Notes: generated from the letters alone by a model not told the origin. Counted from the first letter of the stretch, positions 42,507 to 51,970 are shown. The stretch is 64,000 bases of DNA from Flavobacteriaceae bacterium UBA6231 (GCA_002441545.1 DJWL01000186.1:15769-79768); one strand, 5' to 3'. Translations and numbers: made by a program.

Positions 42507-43049
42507 ATGCAACGAACAATCAAACATATTCTATTTACCTTTGTTACAGCCCTAATTTTGATGGGCTGTAATGATGGTGCTTCATTACAACGGTATTTTG
42601 TTGATAATCAAGAATCGGCAAATTTTACTTCAATAGATTTGCCTGTTTCTATAGTGAAACTTGATGAGTCTAAATTATCTGATGTACAAAAAGAAGCCTA
42701 TGGTTCTGTTAAGAGACTAAACTTTTTAGGTTATAGACTTGATAAATCTAAGGAAGCAGATTTTAATACTGAATTGACTAAAGTTAAAGCTATTCTTAAA
42801 GATAAAAAATACAATGATTTGATAGAATTTAATGATAGAAAGGCAAAAGTGATAGTGAAGTATTTAGGTGATGATGATGCCGCAGATGAGTTTATTGTTT
42901 TTGCAAGTTCAAAAGAAATGGGTTTTGGTATTGTTCGAGTAATTGGAGACAATATGAGTCCGGAAAAAATGATGACTTTAGCCGATGCTATGCAAAATTC
43001 AGATATTGATTCTTCACAATTTGGAGGGATAATGGATTTCTTTAAATAG
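42507..43049 (+). CDS. DUF4252 lipoprotein, copy 2
   Basis: 180 aa. Signal peptide with lipobox LILMGC (Cys21) then NDGASLQRYFVDNQES. The body (FTSIDLPVSIVKLDESKLSDVQKEAYGSVKRLNFLGYR, ... DADEFIVFASSKEMGFGIVRVIGDNMSPEKMM in outline) matches DUF4252. It differs from copy 1 by being lipid-anchored, so the two may act as a soluble and a tethered partner (inference). Last gene of the sigma operon; strong terminator follows. Confidence 0.78.
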   Translation: MQRTIKHILFTFVTALILMGCNDGASLQRYFVDNQESANFTSIDLPVSIVKLDESKLSDVQKEAYGSVKRLNFLGYRLDKSKEADFNTELTKVKAILKDKKYNDLIEFNDRKAKVIVKYLGDDDAADEFIVFASSKEMGFGIVRVIGDNMSPEKMMTLADAMQNSDIDSSQFGGIMDFFK

Positions 43050-43063
43050 TAGACTATCTAAAT

Positions 43064-43105
43064 AAAAACAAAAAGGCTTGCAATTTTGCAAGCCTTTTTG
43101 TTTTT
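43064..43105. terminator. Strong bidirectional terminator
   Basis: 20-bp perfect arms (AAAAACAAAAAGGCTTGCAA and complement) around a 2-base loop. Ends the DUF4252 operon (plus) and the purB-small membrane protein unit (minus). Confidence 0.9.
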
Positions 43106-43117
43106 ATAAAGTTTCTT

Positions 43118-43294
43118 CTATTCTTTTTCTTTCTTTCTTGAAAGGGTAACAATTAAATTAGTTACAATAACTAAAAAGAGAATGGTAAGAATGGTTTTGG
43201 TAATAAAATTATCTAAAATGTCTAGGACTCCTGATGCAAAAATACCAATACCCATTAATCCACAAAGTATTAAAGATTGTTTGTCTGTTAGCAT
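43118..43294 (-). CDS. Small two-helix membrane protein (58 aa)
   Basis: Reads MLTDKQSLILCGLMGIGIFA, then a second hydrophobic helix TILTILFLVIVTNLIVTL, and ends in the charged tail SRKKEKE. Two helices (about 7-22 and 34-51). The start is 2 nt after the purB stop, so it is co-transcribed and probably translationally coupled with purB. No family or function recognised; the intact frame, operon position and shared terminator argue that it is a real gene. Confidence 0.65.
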   Translation of the reverse strand: MLTDKQSLILCGLMGIGIFASGVLDILDNFITKTILTILFLVIVTNLIVTLSRKKEKE

Positions 43295-43296
43295 AA

Positions 43297-44640
43297 TTAA
43301 ATTCCAGTATAATTACTAGGCGTAATACGGTTTAATTCTTCTTTTATTGTATCACTTACATCTAAAGTATTAATAAAACTTGAAATAGATGTTTGATTTA
43401 TTTTTTCATTAGTTCTTGTTAATCCTTTTAATGCTTCATAAGGATTTGGGTAACCTTCACGTCTTAAAATAGTTTGAATAGCCTCTGCAACCACAGCCCA
43501 ATTGTTTTCTAAATCATCAGCAAATTTGGTTTCGTTTAATAATAATTTACCTAATCCTTTTAAAGTAGATTTAAAACCAATTAAGGTATGTCCAAAAGGC
43601 ACACCAATATTACGTAAAACAGTACTATCCGTTAAATCTCTTTGCAATCTTGATACAGGAAGTTTTCCAGATAAATGCTCAAAAAGAGCATTGGCAATTC
43701 CTAAGTTACCTTCACTGTTTTCAAAATCAATAGGATTGACCTTATGTGGCATGGCAGAACTTCCAACTTCGCCAGCTTTAATTCGCTGTTTAAAATAATC
43801 CATAGAAACATACGTCCAAATATCTCGATTTAAATCAATAAGAATTGTGTTTATACGTTTTAAATTATCAAACAAAGCAGCCATATGGTCATAATGTTCA
43901 ATTTGTGTGGTTGGGAATGAATGGTGTAAACCTAATGTTTCATTTAAAAATTTAGTTCCAAAAGCTTTCCAATCAATATTTGGATATGCTACATGATGTG
44001 CATTGTAATTCCCAGTTGCTCCACCAAATTTTGCTGCATTTGGTATTTTTTTTAATGATGAAAATTGTTGTTCTAAACGTACTACAAAAACCTCAATTTC
44101 TTTACCAAGTCGAGTTGGAGATGCTGGTTGACCATGAGTTCTGGCTAGCATGGATATTTTTGACCAATCAGTTGATAAGTCTTTTAATTTATTAAGAATA
44201 ATAGTGTATTCAGGAATATATATATTCTCAATGGCTTCCTTTAAACTTAAAGGAATTGCTGTATTGTTTATGTCTTGAGATGTTAATCCAAAATGAATAA
44301 ATTCTTTAAATTCTGATAAACCTAATTTATCAAATTTTTCTTTTATAAAATACTCAACAGCTTTAACATCATGATTAGTAATGCTTTCAATTTTTTTAAT
44401 TGCTAAAGCATCTTCAGTAGAAAAACTTTTATAAATAGCTCTTAAATCATTAAAAGCACTTTTTGAAACCGTTTTAAGCTGAGGTAAAGGAATTTCGCAA
44501 AGTGCAATGAAATATTCTATTTCAACTAATACTCTGTATCTTATAAGAGCTTCTTCAGAAAAATAAGGAGCTAACTCATTAACTTTATTTCTATATCTTC
44601 CATCAATTGGTGAGATGGCATTAAGTTCTGACAATGACAT
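43297..44640 (-). CDS. purB: Adenylosuccinate lyase
   Basis: 447 aa. Catalyses two fumarate-releasing steps of purine synthesis (SAICAR to AICAR; adenylosuccinate to AMP). Starts MSLSELNAISPIDGRYRNKV, the normal PurB N-terminus; the fumarate lyase signature GSSAMPHKVNPIDFENSEGN is at about residues 270-289, with RTHGQPASPTRLGKE and TQIEHYDH also present. An upstream ATG at 44724 would add 28 residues, but a TATCTTTG box at 44667-44674 lies inside that extension, so ATG 44640 is used. Confidence 0.95.
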   Translation of the reverse strand: MSLSELNAISPIDGRYRNKVNELAPYFSEEALIRYRVLVEIEYFIALCEIPLPQLKTVSKSAFNDLRAIYKSFSTEDALAIKKIESITNHDVKAVEYFIKEKFDKLGLSEFKEFIHFGLTSQDINNTAIPLSLKEAIENIYIPEYTIILNKLKDLSTDWSKISMLARTHGQPASPTRLGKEIEVFVVRLEQQFSSLKKIPNAAKFGGATGNYNAHHVAYPNIDWKAFGTKFLNETLGLHHSFPTTQIEHYDHMAALFDNLKRINTILIDLNRDIWTYVSMDYFKQRIKAGEVGSSAMPHKVNPIDFENSEGNLGIANALFEHLSGKLPVSRLQRDLTDSTVLRNIGVPFGHTLIGFKSTLKGLGKLLLNETKFADDLENNWAVVAEAIQTILRREGYPNPYEALKGLTRTNEKINQTSISSFINTLDVSDTIKEELNRITPSNYTGI

Positions 44641-44666
44641 GTGTTGTGCTTTTTTAAAAGAATTGG

Positions 44667-44674
44667 CAAAGATA
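44667..44674 (-). promoter_or_regulatory. -7 promoter box of purB
   Basis: Minus-strand TATCTTTG, 26 nt before the chosen purB ATG. Confidence 0.55.
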
Positions 44675-44777
44675 GGTATTTGTAATTCTAATAACGAATT
44701 ACAATTTACGATTTTTTCATTCATTATTTTGTCATGTTAAATAACTATATTAGTATTAGTCAATAAAACATGCAGTC

Positions 44778-45758
44778 ATGAAATTTTTTAAATTCATTTT
44801 AGTAGCATTCTTGTCTCAATCCTTGTTTTCACAAGTTTATAAAACTTCAGAGCCATTGGCTCACACATATTCTATTGTTGCCAGAGACACGGTAACTGGT
44901 AATATTGCTGTAGCGGTACAATCACATTGGTTTAGTGTAGGTAGTGTGGTAACTTATGGAAAAGCAGGTGTTGGTGTTGTTGCAACGCAATCATTTGTAA
45001 ATCCTAGTTATGGACCAAAAGGATTAGCATTAATGGAGCAAGGTTTATCTCCGCAACAGGCGTTGGATGTTTTACTGGCTAATGATAGCGGTGAAATGTT
45101 TCGGCAAGTTGCCTTTTTAAATACTAAAGGAGAAGTGGCAACACATACTGGTAGTTCATGTATTGAAGCTGCAGGACATAGACAAGGCAGAAACTTTTCA
45201 GTTCAAGCGAATATGATGCTTAATAATACTGTTTGGGATGCCATGGCTAAAGCTTTTGAAACAACAAAAGGAGATTTTAGTGACCGAATTATTGCTGCTT
45301 TAAAAGCAGCACAAGGAGAAAAAGGCGATATTAGAGGAAGTCAATCTGCTGCTATTTTAATTGTTAAACCTGAAGCTACTGGAAATTCTTGGGAAGATAT
45401 TGTTATGGATTTAAGAGTAGAAGACAACCCAAATCCTGTAGAAGAATTAGAACGATTAGTTAAAGTTCATAAAGCCTATAATTTTATGAATCAAGGTGAT
45501 TTAGCTATGGAAGCAGGCGATACTAAAAAGGCAGAAGCACTATATTTAAGTGCACAAAATTTGTTTCCAAATAATTTAGAAATGAAATATTGGTATGCTA
45601 TTAATTTGTTGAATAATAAGGAGTTTGAAAAAGCTCACCCTATTTTAAAGGATATTTTTAATCAAGATGCAAATTGGAAAACCTTAACTTCAAGATTAAT
45701 AAAAAATAAACTGCTAATTATTTCAGAAAGCGAATTGCAAAAGTTGATGAAATTATAA
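44778..45758 (+). CDS. Exported DUF1028 (Ntn-hydrolase-like) protein with TPR tail
   Basis: 326 aa. Signal peptide (1-18, ending SLFSQ). The DUF1028 domain spans about 25-235: HTYSIVARDTVTGNIAVAVQSHWFSVG, GKAGVGVVATQSFVNPSYGPKGL, and DIRGSQSAAILIV. The family has an Ntn-hydrolase-like fold without an established substrate. A C-terminal helical part (AMEAGDTKKAEALYLSAQNLFPNNLEMKYWYAI) is TPR-like. Predicted periplasmic. Stands alone, divergent from purB and convergent with the HEAT-repeat gene. Confidence 0.82.
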   Translation: MKFFKFILVAFLSQSLFSQVYKTSEPLAHTYSIVARDTVTGNIAVAVQSHWFSVGSVVTYGKAGVGVVATQSFVNPSYGPKGLALMEQGLSPQQALDVLLANDSGEMFRQVAFLNTKGEVATHTGSSCIEAAGHRQGRNFSVQANMMLNNTVWDAMAKAFETTKGDFSDRIIAALKAAQGEKGDIRGSQSAAILIVKPEATGNSWEDIVMDLRVEDNPNPVEELERLVKVHKAYNFMNQGDLAMEAGDTKKAEALYLSAQNLFPNNLEMKYWYAINLLNNKEFEKAHPILKDIFNQDANWKTLTSRLIKNKLLIISESELQKLMKL

Positions 45759-45771
45759 AGATTAAAACTGA

Positions 45772-46341
45772 TTACTTTTTTGCTTTAATCTTTTTTAAAA
45801 TATGTTTAGCCCTTGCTTTATATCCTGGACTTTGATTTGGGAAATCTTGTTCTAATATTTGAGCAAGTTCAGGATGAATCCATTCATAATCTTTTCCAAA
45901 AAGATATAGTGAATTCATTGAATAAGCTTTTACAGCTATTTTTTCATCTCTAATCATCCAATCAAAACAGCTTTCAATAATGAGCTCTTTATGTTTTGGT
46001 AAAAGCATTTTTTTAATCGTATTAGGCTGTTTCGAATAATATGTTTTTGCTAAAAACTCGCAAACTTTAGCAACAGGTCTAACAGCAGAATCTAAATGAA
46101 CTTTATTGATATTACTTGTAAATTCATCTAAATAGGGTACTAGTGCATAAATATATTTAGCACAAACAAATTCTAAAACCCAAGCTGCTTTGCATGATAC
46201 TTTGTCATCTACTATAAATAAAATAGTAATTAGCTTTGGTAATAAACCCAAATCATTTAAAACTATTTGAGCATATTTTAGTCTATTTTCCCTTAAAGCA
46301 TTTATATTGCTTAACTCTTTATGTAATTCTTCTAAGGTCAT
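45772..46341 (-). CDS. HEAT-repeat-like helical protein
   Basis: 189 aa, all-helical. Segments LPKLITILFIVDDKVSCKAAWVLEFVCAKY, LDSAVRPVAKVCEFLAKTYY and DEKIAVKAYSMNSLYLFGKDYEW read as HEAT/ARM-like repeats. Relatives near purB in flavobacteria are sometimes mislabelled adenylosuccinate lyase; there is no lyase signature. Probably a protein-binding scaffold. ATG 46341 is used; a longer frame from 46380 would run into the divergent gene's promoter region. Confidence 0.7.
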   Translation of the reverse strand: MTLEELHKELSNINALRENRLKYAQIVLNDLGLLPKLITILFIVDDKVSCKAAWVLEFVCAKYIYALVPYLDEFTSNINKVHLDSAVRPVAKVCEFLAKTYYSKQPNTIKKMLLPKHKELIIESCFDWMIRDEKIAVKAYSMNSLYLFGKDYEWIHPELAQILEQDFPNQSPGYKARAKHILKKIKAKK

Positions 46342-46381
46342 TAATAATTTTACTAAATTTAGAGTTCTAAAATTACCCAAA

Positions 46382-46855
46382 ATGAAAACAATAAAAAAAA
46401 TCCTTTTACTCTTATTAGTCTTATTTGTGATTGCTCAATTTTTTGGGCCAGAAAAAAATCAAGGGGATTTAGCTTCAATTCAACCTTTTTTAGATGAAAC
46501 AAATCCACCAGAAAATGTTCAAATTATTTTAAAAGAAAGCTGTTATGATTGCCATAGCGATGTAACAAGATATCCTTGGTATAACAATATTACACCTGTT
46601 AATTATTGGTTAGCAGAACATGTAAACGACGGAAAAAAGCATTTTAATTTTTCAAATTGGGTAGGGAATTCTGTAAAGCGTAAGGATCATAAAATGGAAG
46701 AATTCATTGAAATGGTTGAAGAAAAAGAAATGCCTTTAGAGTCTTACACTTTAGTACATCAACAAGCAAAATTATCTGATGTTCAAATAAAAGCTGTGGT
46801 TGACTGGGCAAAACAAGTTAGAATAAAGTATAGTTTAGAGCCAAAGCCAGAATAA
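46382..46855 (+). CDS. Haem-binding domain protein (CxxCH), membrane-anchored
   Basis: 157 aa. One N-terminal hydrophobic helix (MKTIKKILLLLLVLFVIAQFF), then the Haem_bd domain with LKESCYDCHSDVTRYPWYNNITPVNYWLAEHV, where CYDCH is the c-type haem motif, and a following HFNFSNW. A likely Met ligand is in KEMPLESYT. Such proteins are periplasmic monohaem proteins of unknown partner. Chosen start ATG 46382 begins the signal/anchor; it lies 40 nt from the divergent HEAT gene start. Confidence 0.85.
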   Translation: MKTIKKILLLLLVLFVIAQFFGPEKNQGDLASIQPFLDETNPPENVQIILKESCYDCHSDVTRYPWYNNITPVNYWLAEHVNDGKKHFNFSNWVGNSVKRKDHKMEEFIEMVEEKEMPLESYTLVHQQAKLSDVQIKAVVDWAKQVRIKYSLEPKPE

Positions 46856-46906
46856 ATTTTTATGCGTATAATCTGTTATAATTTTCAATAATATACTAGT
46901 TCACTA

Positions 46907-48148
46907 TTGACAACAAAAAAAATATTAATTATTGGTTTTGTTTGGCCAGAACCCAAAAGTTCTGCTGCTGGAAGCCGAATGATGCAACTTATTGATATTT
47001 TTAAAACTTCTAATTATCTAATAACTTTTGCCAGTCCCTGTGCTAAAAGCGATAATGCATTCGATTTAAGTTCTTTAGGGATAAATCAAGAAAGCATTTT
47101 GTTAAACGATTCTAGTTTTGATGAATTTATTAAAGCATTAAAGCCAGATATTGTCATGTTCGACCGTTTCATGATGGAAGAACAATTTGGTTGGCGCGTT
47201 CAAGAACAATGTCCAAAAGCTCTAAGAATTTTAGATACCGAGGATTTACATTGCTTAAGAAAAGGAAGGGAAATGGCTCTAAAAGACCAAGCGCTTTTTG
47301 ATAAGTCATATCTTTTTAACGACATCTCAAAGCGTGAATTGGCAAGCATTTATAGATGCGATTTAAGCATAATCATTTCTGAAGAAGAAATAGAAATATT
47401 AAAAAATCAATTTAAAGTAAGCGAACATCTTTTGTATTATTTACCATTTTTAACGGATGTCGTTTCAATGGATGCCAAACGAAAATTGCCAAAGTTTAAA
47501 GAGCGAGAGCACTTTATAACAATTGGAAATTTTTTGCATGCACCTAATTATGATGCAGTTATATTTTTAAAAGATGAAATTTGGCCTTTGATTAGAAAAA
47601 AATTGCCTCAAACAGAAATGCATATTTATGGTGCATATGCAACAGAGAAAGTACTTCAGTTAAATAGTAAAAATGAGAGCTTTTTCATTAAAGGATTTGC
47701 AGAAAATGTAAATTCAGTGATGCAAAATGCTAAAGTATGTTTAGCTCCATTGCGTTTTGGTGCAGGATTAAAGGGGAAACTCATAGATGCCATGTTGAAT
47801 GGAACCCCTTGTGTTATGACTACTATTGCTGCAGAAGGGATGTTTGGTGGTTTTGAACCAAATGGGTTTATAGCTGATGATGCTCAGCAATTTGCAAATA
47901 AAGCTATTGAATTATATACGGATAAGATTTTTTGGAACGGAAAGCAAAAAAACGGATTTAACATAATGAATGTTCGTTATGATAAACAGCTTTTTATTTC
48001 AGATTTTGTGTTCAAAATAAATGCAATACTTAATAACCTTCAAGTTCATCGATTAGATAATTTTACCGGTCAAATGCTTCAACATCATACAGCACAGAGC
48101 ACAAAGTTTATGAGTAAATGGATTGAAGAGAAAAATTCTAAGTCTTAA
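46907..48148 (+). CDS. Family 1-type glycosyltransferase (GT-B)
   Basis: 413 aa. GT-B fold: N-terminal KKILIIGFVWPEPKSSAAGSR and C-terminal donor-binding part FITIGNFLHAPNYDAVIFL, KVCLAPLRFGAGLKGKLIDAMLNGTPCVMT. The E-x7-E motif of family 4 enzymes is absent in canonical form. Cytoplasmic, likely acting in surface polysaccharide or glycoprotein synthesis, but no other polysaccharide genes are adjacent. The start is a TTG (46907), directly before TTKKILIIG; no ATG is available upstream in frame. Confidence 0.82.
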   Translation: MTTKKILIIGFVWPEPKSSAAGSRMMQLIDIFKTSNYLITFASPCAKSDNAFDLSSLGINQESILLNDSSFDEFIKALKPDIVMFDRFMMEEQFGWRVQEQCPKALRILDTEDLHCLRKGREMALKDQALFDKSYLFNDISKRELASIYRCDLSIIISEEEIEILKNQFKVSEHLLYYLPFLTDVVSMDAKRKLPKFKEREHFITIGNFLHAPNYDAVIFLKDEIWPLIRKKLPQTEMHIYGAYATEKVLQLNSKNESFFIKGFAENVNSVMQNAKVCLAPLRFGAGLKGKLIDAMLNGTPCVMTTIAAEGMFGGFEPNGFIADDAQQFANKAIELYTDKIFWNGKQKNGFNIMNVRYDKQLFISDFVFKINAILNNLQVHRLDNFTGQMLQHHTAQSTKFMSKWIEEKNSKS

Positions 48149-48189
48149 AAAAAACTTACTTTTATAAAATTCATTTTAAATTAAGTATC

Positions 48190-49755
48190 ATGAAATCAAA
48201 ACAAGCTGTCATCATTGCCTTGTTTCTAATTGTTTCAAATTTTAATCTGTTTGCTCAACTTACAAATGAGCAAGTAGATTCTTTAGTCAATAAAGCCATG
48301 GAGACATTTAAAGTAGCGGGTTCAGCAGTAGCAATAGTTAAAGACGGAAAGATAATTTATGAAAAAGGTTTTGGGGTAAAATCTAAAAAAACCAATGAAC
48401 CAGTAAATGAACATACCAATTTTGCAATAGCTTCAAATAGTAAGGCCTTTACCACGGCAGCATTGGCTATGTTGGTTGAAGAGGGGAAAATTAAATGGAC
48501 AGATAAAGTAGTAGACCATATCCCAGAATTCACCATGTATAATCCTTATGTACAGCAAAATTTTAATATTCAAGATTTGCTAACACATAGAAGTGGTTTA
48601 GGTCTTGGTATGGGAGATTTAATGTTTTTTCCAGATGGATCCGATTTTACAATAGATCATTTGCTATCAAGTTTTCAGTATTTTAAACCAGTTTCTGCAT
48701 TTAGAACTAAATGGGATTACGATAATTTATTGTATTTAGTGGCAGGAGAATTAATAGCCAGAAAGAGTGGAATGACTTGGGAAGAATTTATAAAAACAAG
48801 AATTTTTGAGCCATTAAAAATGGATAATTCTTATGCAGCATTAGATGATATGTTAAGCAAGAGCAATTTGGCTTCTCCACATAATGGAGATTCTGGAACT
48901 CTTAAAGTTTTACCAGATTTTAAAGAAATGATTAATGGAGCTGCAGGTGGCATATATTCTAATGTAGATGATATTTGTAACTGGATGCTTCTTCAATTAA
49001 ATAAAGGCAAATATGGAGAAAATTTAGAGCATCATTTGTTTACAGAAGAAAGTCAGCGTGAGATGTGGAAAATACACACGACTATAGACGCTAGCCAAAA
49101 TCCTAGATATAATTCTCATTTTGCTGGTTATGGTTTAGGATGGTTTTTAACTGATAAAAAAGGAAATATGGAAGTATCACATACTGGTGGTTTACCAGGT
49201 ATGCTTAGTAAAACCTTGTTAATTCCAGATATTAATCTTGGTATTGTGGTTTTAACTAATACAGAACCTGGCGGAGGCGGATTTTTTTATGCTGTATCTT
49301 CTACTATAGAAGATAGTTATTTAGGTTTAGATGATTTTAAATGGACAGATAAATTAGGTAAAGTCTTAAATGATAGAGCAGAAAAAGGAGATGAAGTAAG
49401 TAAAAAAGTATGGGAAACTGTTGAAGCTAACAAAAATGTAAAAATTGATGAAACCAAATTTATTGGAACATATAAAGATATTTGGTTTGGAAATATGGAG
49501 GTTTTTAAAAAAGGAAATCAGTTATGGATAAAATCACATCATTCACCCAAACTAAATGGGGCAATGTATTTTTATAACGCTAATACGTTTGCTATTAAAT
49601 GGGAATATCAGGATATGAATTGTGACGCCTTTGCCATGTTTTCATTAGATGAAAATGGAATTGCCCAGAGTATTAAAATGAAAGGAATCTCACCAAATAT
49701 AGACTTCAGTTTTGATTTTCATGATTTGGATTTACAGCGAATAGAGAAAGAGTAG
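48190..49755 (+). CDS. Exported serine hydrolase (beta-lactamase/PBP4* family)
   Basis: 521 aa with a signal peptide (1-22). Active-site motifs of the class C beta-lactamase-related family: S-x-x-K as SNSK in FAIASNSKAFTTA (about residue 85), Y-x-N as YDN in KWDYDNLLY (about 178), and H-T-G-G in VSHTGGLPG (about 335). A C-terminal DUF3471-like domain follows from about 415. Probable periplasmic peptidase or esterase; a true beta-lactamase role is unlikely given the family. Confidence 0.87.
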   Translation: MKSKQAVIIALFLIVSNFNLFAQLTNEQVDSLVNKAMETFKVAGSAVAIVKDGKIIYEKGFGVKSKKTNEPVNEHTNFAIASNSKAFTTAALAMLVEEGKIKWTDKVVDHIPEFTMYNPYVQQNFNIQDLLTHRSGLGLGMGDLMFFPDGSDFTIDHLLSSFQYFKPVSAFRTKWDYDNLLYLVAGELIARKSGMTWEEFIKTRIFEPLKMDNSYAALDDMLSKSNLASPHNGDSGTLKVLPDFKEMINGAAGGIYSNVDDICNWMLLQLNKGKYGENLEHHLFTEESQREMWKIHTTIDASQNPRYNSHFAGYGLGWFLTDKKGNMEVSHTGGLPGMLSKTLLIPDINLGIVVLTNTEPGGGGFFYAVSSTIEDSYLGLDDFKWTDKLGKVLNDRAEKGDEVSKKVWETVEANKNVKIDETKFIGTYKDIWFGNMEVFKKGNQLWIKSHHSPKLNGAMYFYNANTFAIKWEYQDMNCDAFAMFSLDENGIAQSIKMKGISPNIDFSFDFHDLDLQRIEKE

Positions 49756-50202
49756 TTAAGCTTCTACTTCACTTTTTTTAATTTTTCTGTAAGTATATGT
49801 GTTGAAAATATTGCGTTTTGCAAAACGAGTTAATTTATCAGCCTGACAAAACTTAATAAATAAAGCTTTGTTTACCCCAAAAAACTCATAAGTATTATCA
49901 TTTAAAAAGGTTACTTCTAAAACCATTCCTTTGTGTTGCCAATCTATAATTGGGCTTGAAATTGTCTCGTTGAAAGTATCTAAATTTGCATGTATGGTTT
50001 CAGGTGCAATACTCACTAAAAAATGGTATCCATCTATAATTTGTCTGCTTTTAAGTTCAGCTTCAATCGCTAAATCATCACCTTTTTGAAACCTATCAGG
50101 ATGCCATTCTTTTACCAAATTTCTATACGAAGTCTTTAATTGTCTAAGGTCAATTTCTTTTTCAACATTAAACAGTTTCTTGTATTCGTTAATTCTTTTC
50201 AT
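49756..50202 (-). CDS. J-domain plus KTSC-domain protein
   Basis: 148 aa. The N-terminal part is a J-domain (about 1-55) with the HPD motif intact in LVKEWHPDRFQKG. The C-terminal part (about 83-148) is KTSC-like: WQHKGMVLEVTFLNDNTYEFFGVNKALFIKFCQADKLTRFAKRNIF. The J-domain would recruit DnaK. KTSC domains are small and of unclear function, often linked to RNA-related proteins. Cytoplasmic. It overlaps nothing; convergent with the serine hydrolase gene, its stop being adjacent to the other stop. Confidence 0.78.
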   Translation of the reverse strand: MKRINEYKKLFNVEKEIDLRQLKTSYRNLVKEWHPDRFQKGDDLAIEAELKSRQIIDGYHFLVSIAPETIHANLDTFNETISSPIIDWQHKGMVLEVTFLNDNTYEFFGVNKALFIKFCQADKLTRFAKRNIFNTYTYRKIKKSEVEA

Positions 50203-50306
50203 AGGGTGAATTTTTTTTTACAAGGCGCGAAGATACTATTTATAATGTATTGAAAGTGAATAGTTTTTATAAATATAAAAATTCTTTTTACTATCCTGCT
50301 TTTTCT

Positions 50307-50314
50307 TAGCTTTG
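50307..50314 (+). promoter_or_regulatory. -7 promoter box of the ABC-F gene
   Basis: TAGCTTTG, 18 nt before ATG 50333. Confidence 0.5.
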
Positions 50315-50332
50315 CGGCTTTAAAAAATTATT

Positions 50333-51970
50333 ATGATTTCAGTTGATGCGTTGGCCGTAGAATTTGGTGGACAAACACTTTTTAGTGATGTTTCATTTGC
50401 TATTAATGAGAACGATAAAATAGCTCTAATGGGTAAAAATGGAGCCGGAAAATCTACTATGATGAAGATTATTGCTGGTGAACAAAAACCAACTCGTGGT
50501 AACATTCGTTTTCCTAAAGACAATATCATTGCTTATTTGCCACAGCATTTGTTAACCGAAGATAATTGTACCGTTTTTGAAGAAGCTTCTAAAGCTTTTA
50601 ATCATATTTTTGAGATGAGAGATGAAATGAATCGTCTCAATAAAGAGTTAGAAACTAGAACAGATTATGAATCTGATTCTTATATGTCAATTATTGAAAA
50701 AGTTTCTGATTTAGGTGAAAAATACTATGCGCTTGAAGATATAAATTATGATGCTGAGGTTGAAAAAGCCTTACGTGGTTTAGGTTTTAAGCGTGAGGAT
50801 TTTAATAGACTTACCAGTGAATTTAGTGGTGGTTACCGAATGCGTATTGAGCTAGTTAAAATTTTATTACAAAAGCCAGATTTAATTTTATTGGATGAAC
50901 CAACCAACCATATTGATATCGAGTCTGTTATTTGGTTAGAAGATTTTTTAATTAATAAAGCAAAAGCTGTTATGGTTATTTCTCATGACAAAGCATTTAT
51001 TGATAACATTACTAACCGAACCATAGAAGTCACAATGGGTCGTATTTATGATTATAAAGCTAATTACTCACATTATTTACAATTACGTGAAGACAGACGG
51101 TTACATCAAATAAAAGCATATAACGAACAGCAAAAATTTATTGCTGATAACATGGCATTTATTGAGCGTTTTAAAGGCACGTATTCTAAAACTAATCAAG
51201 TTAATTCACGTGAACGCATGTTAGAAAAGCTTGAGATTATTGAGGTTGATGAAATTGACACGTCTGCGTTAAAATTGCGTTTTCCACCAGCACAACGTTC
51301 AGGTGATTACCCAGTTACAGTAAAAGATTTATCAAAATCTTATGATGGACATGTAGTGTTTAAGCATGCAAATATGTCAATTTCTCGTGGAGAAAAAGTA
51401 TCATTTGTAGGTAGAAACGGAGAAGGAAAATCTACCATGATTAAAGCTATTATGGGTGAAATTGATGTAGAAGGAACTTGTCATTTAGGTCACAATGTAA
51501 AAGTGGGTTATTTTGCTCAAAATCAAGCATCTTTATTGGATGAGAACTTAACTATTTTTCAAACGGTAGATGAAGTGGCTGAAGGAGATATTCGTACACA
51601 AATAAAGAATATTTTAGGACGATTTATGTTTAAAGGTGATGATATTGATAAAAAAGTAAGTGTGCTTTCTGGTGGCGAAAAAACCAGATTAGCTATGGTA
51701 AAATTACTTTTAGAACCTGTTAATTTGTTGATTTTAGATGAGCCAACCAATCACTTAGATTTAAAATCAAAAGATGTATTAAAAGAAGCACTTTTGTCTT
51801 TTGATGGAACTTTGATTTTAGTGTCTCACGATAGGGATTTCCTTCAGGGATTATCACAAAAAGTATTTGAGTTTAAAGACCAACGTGTTATTGAACATTT
51901 TGAAACTATTGATGATTTTTTAATTAGAAATAGGATTGAAAATTTAAAGCAGATTGATTTAAAAAAATAA
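50333..51970 (+). CDS. ABC-F family ATPase
   Basis: 545 aa with two ABC domains and no membrane segment. Domain 1: Walker A GKNGAGKST (about 35-43), signature FSGGYRMR, Walker B LILLDEPTNHIDIES. Domain 2: GRNGEGKST (about 360), LSGGEKTRLAM, LLILDEPTNHLDLKS. The charged interdomain linker (about 235-300) with YNEQQKFIADNMAFIERFKGTYSKTNQVNSRERML is the P-site tRNA-interaction motif region. ABC-F proteins act on ribosomes, in translation restart or antibiotic protection; the exact subfamily is not settled here. Confidence 0.92.
   Translation: MISVDALAVEFGGQTLFSDVSFAINENDKIALMGKNGAGKSTMMKIIAGEQKPTRGNIRFPKDNIIAYLPQHLLTEDNCTVFEEASKAFNHIFEMRDEMNRLNKELETRTDYESDSYMSIIEKVSDLGEKYYALEDINYDAEVEKALRGLGFKREDFNRLTSEFSGGYRMRIELVKILLQKPDLILLDEPTNHIDIESVIWLEDFLINKAKAVMVISHDKAFIDNITNRTIEVTMGRIYDYKANYSHYLQLREDRRLHQIKAYNEQQKFIADNMAFIERFKGTYSKTNQVNSRERMLEKLEIIEVDEIDTSALKLRFPPAQRSGDYPVTVKDLSKSYDGHVVFKHANMSISRGEKVSFVGRNGEGKSTMIKAIMGEIDVEGTCHLGHNVKVGYFAQNQASLLDENLTIFQTVDEVAEGDIRTQIKNILGRFMFKGDDIDKKVSVLSGGEKTRLAMVKLLLEPVNLLILDEPTNHLDLKSKDVLKEALLSFDGTLILVSHDRDFLQGLSQKVFEFKDQRVIEHFETIDDFLIRNRIENLKQIDLKK

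Noticed and set aside
46307..46381. Upstream start for the haem-binding protein
   Set aside because: The added 25 residues lie over the divergent gene's first codons and spoil the N-terminal membrane anchor that starts at ATG 46382.
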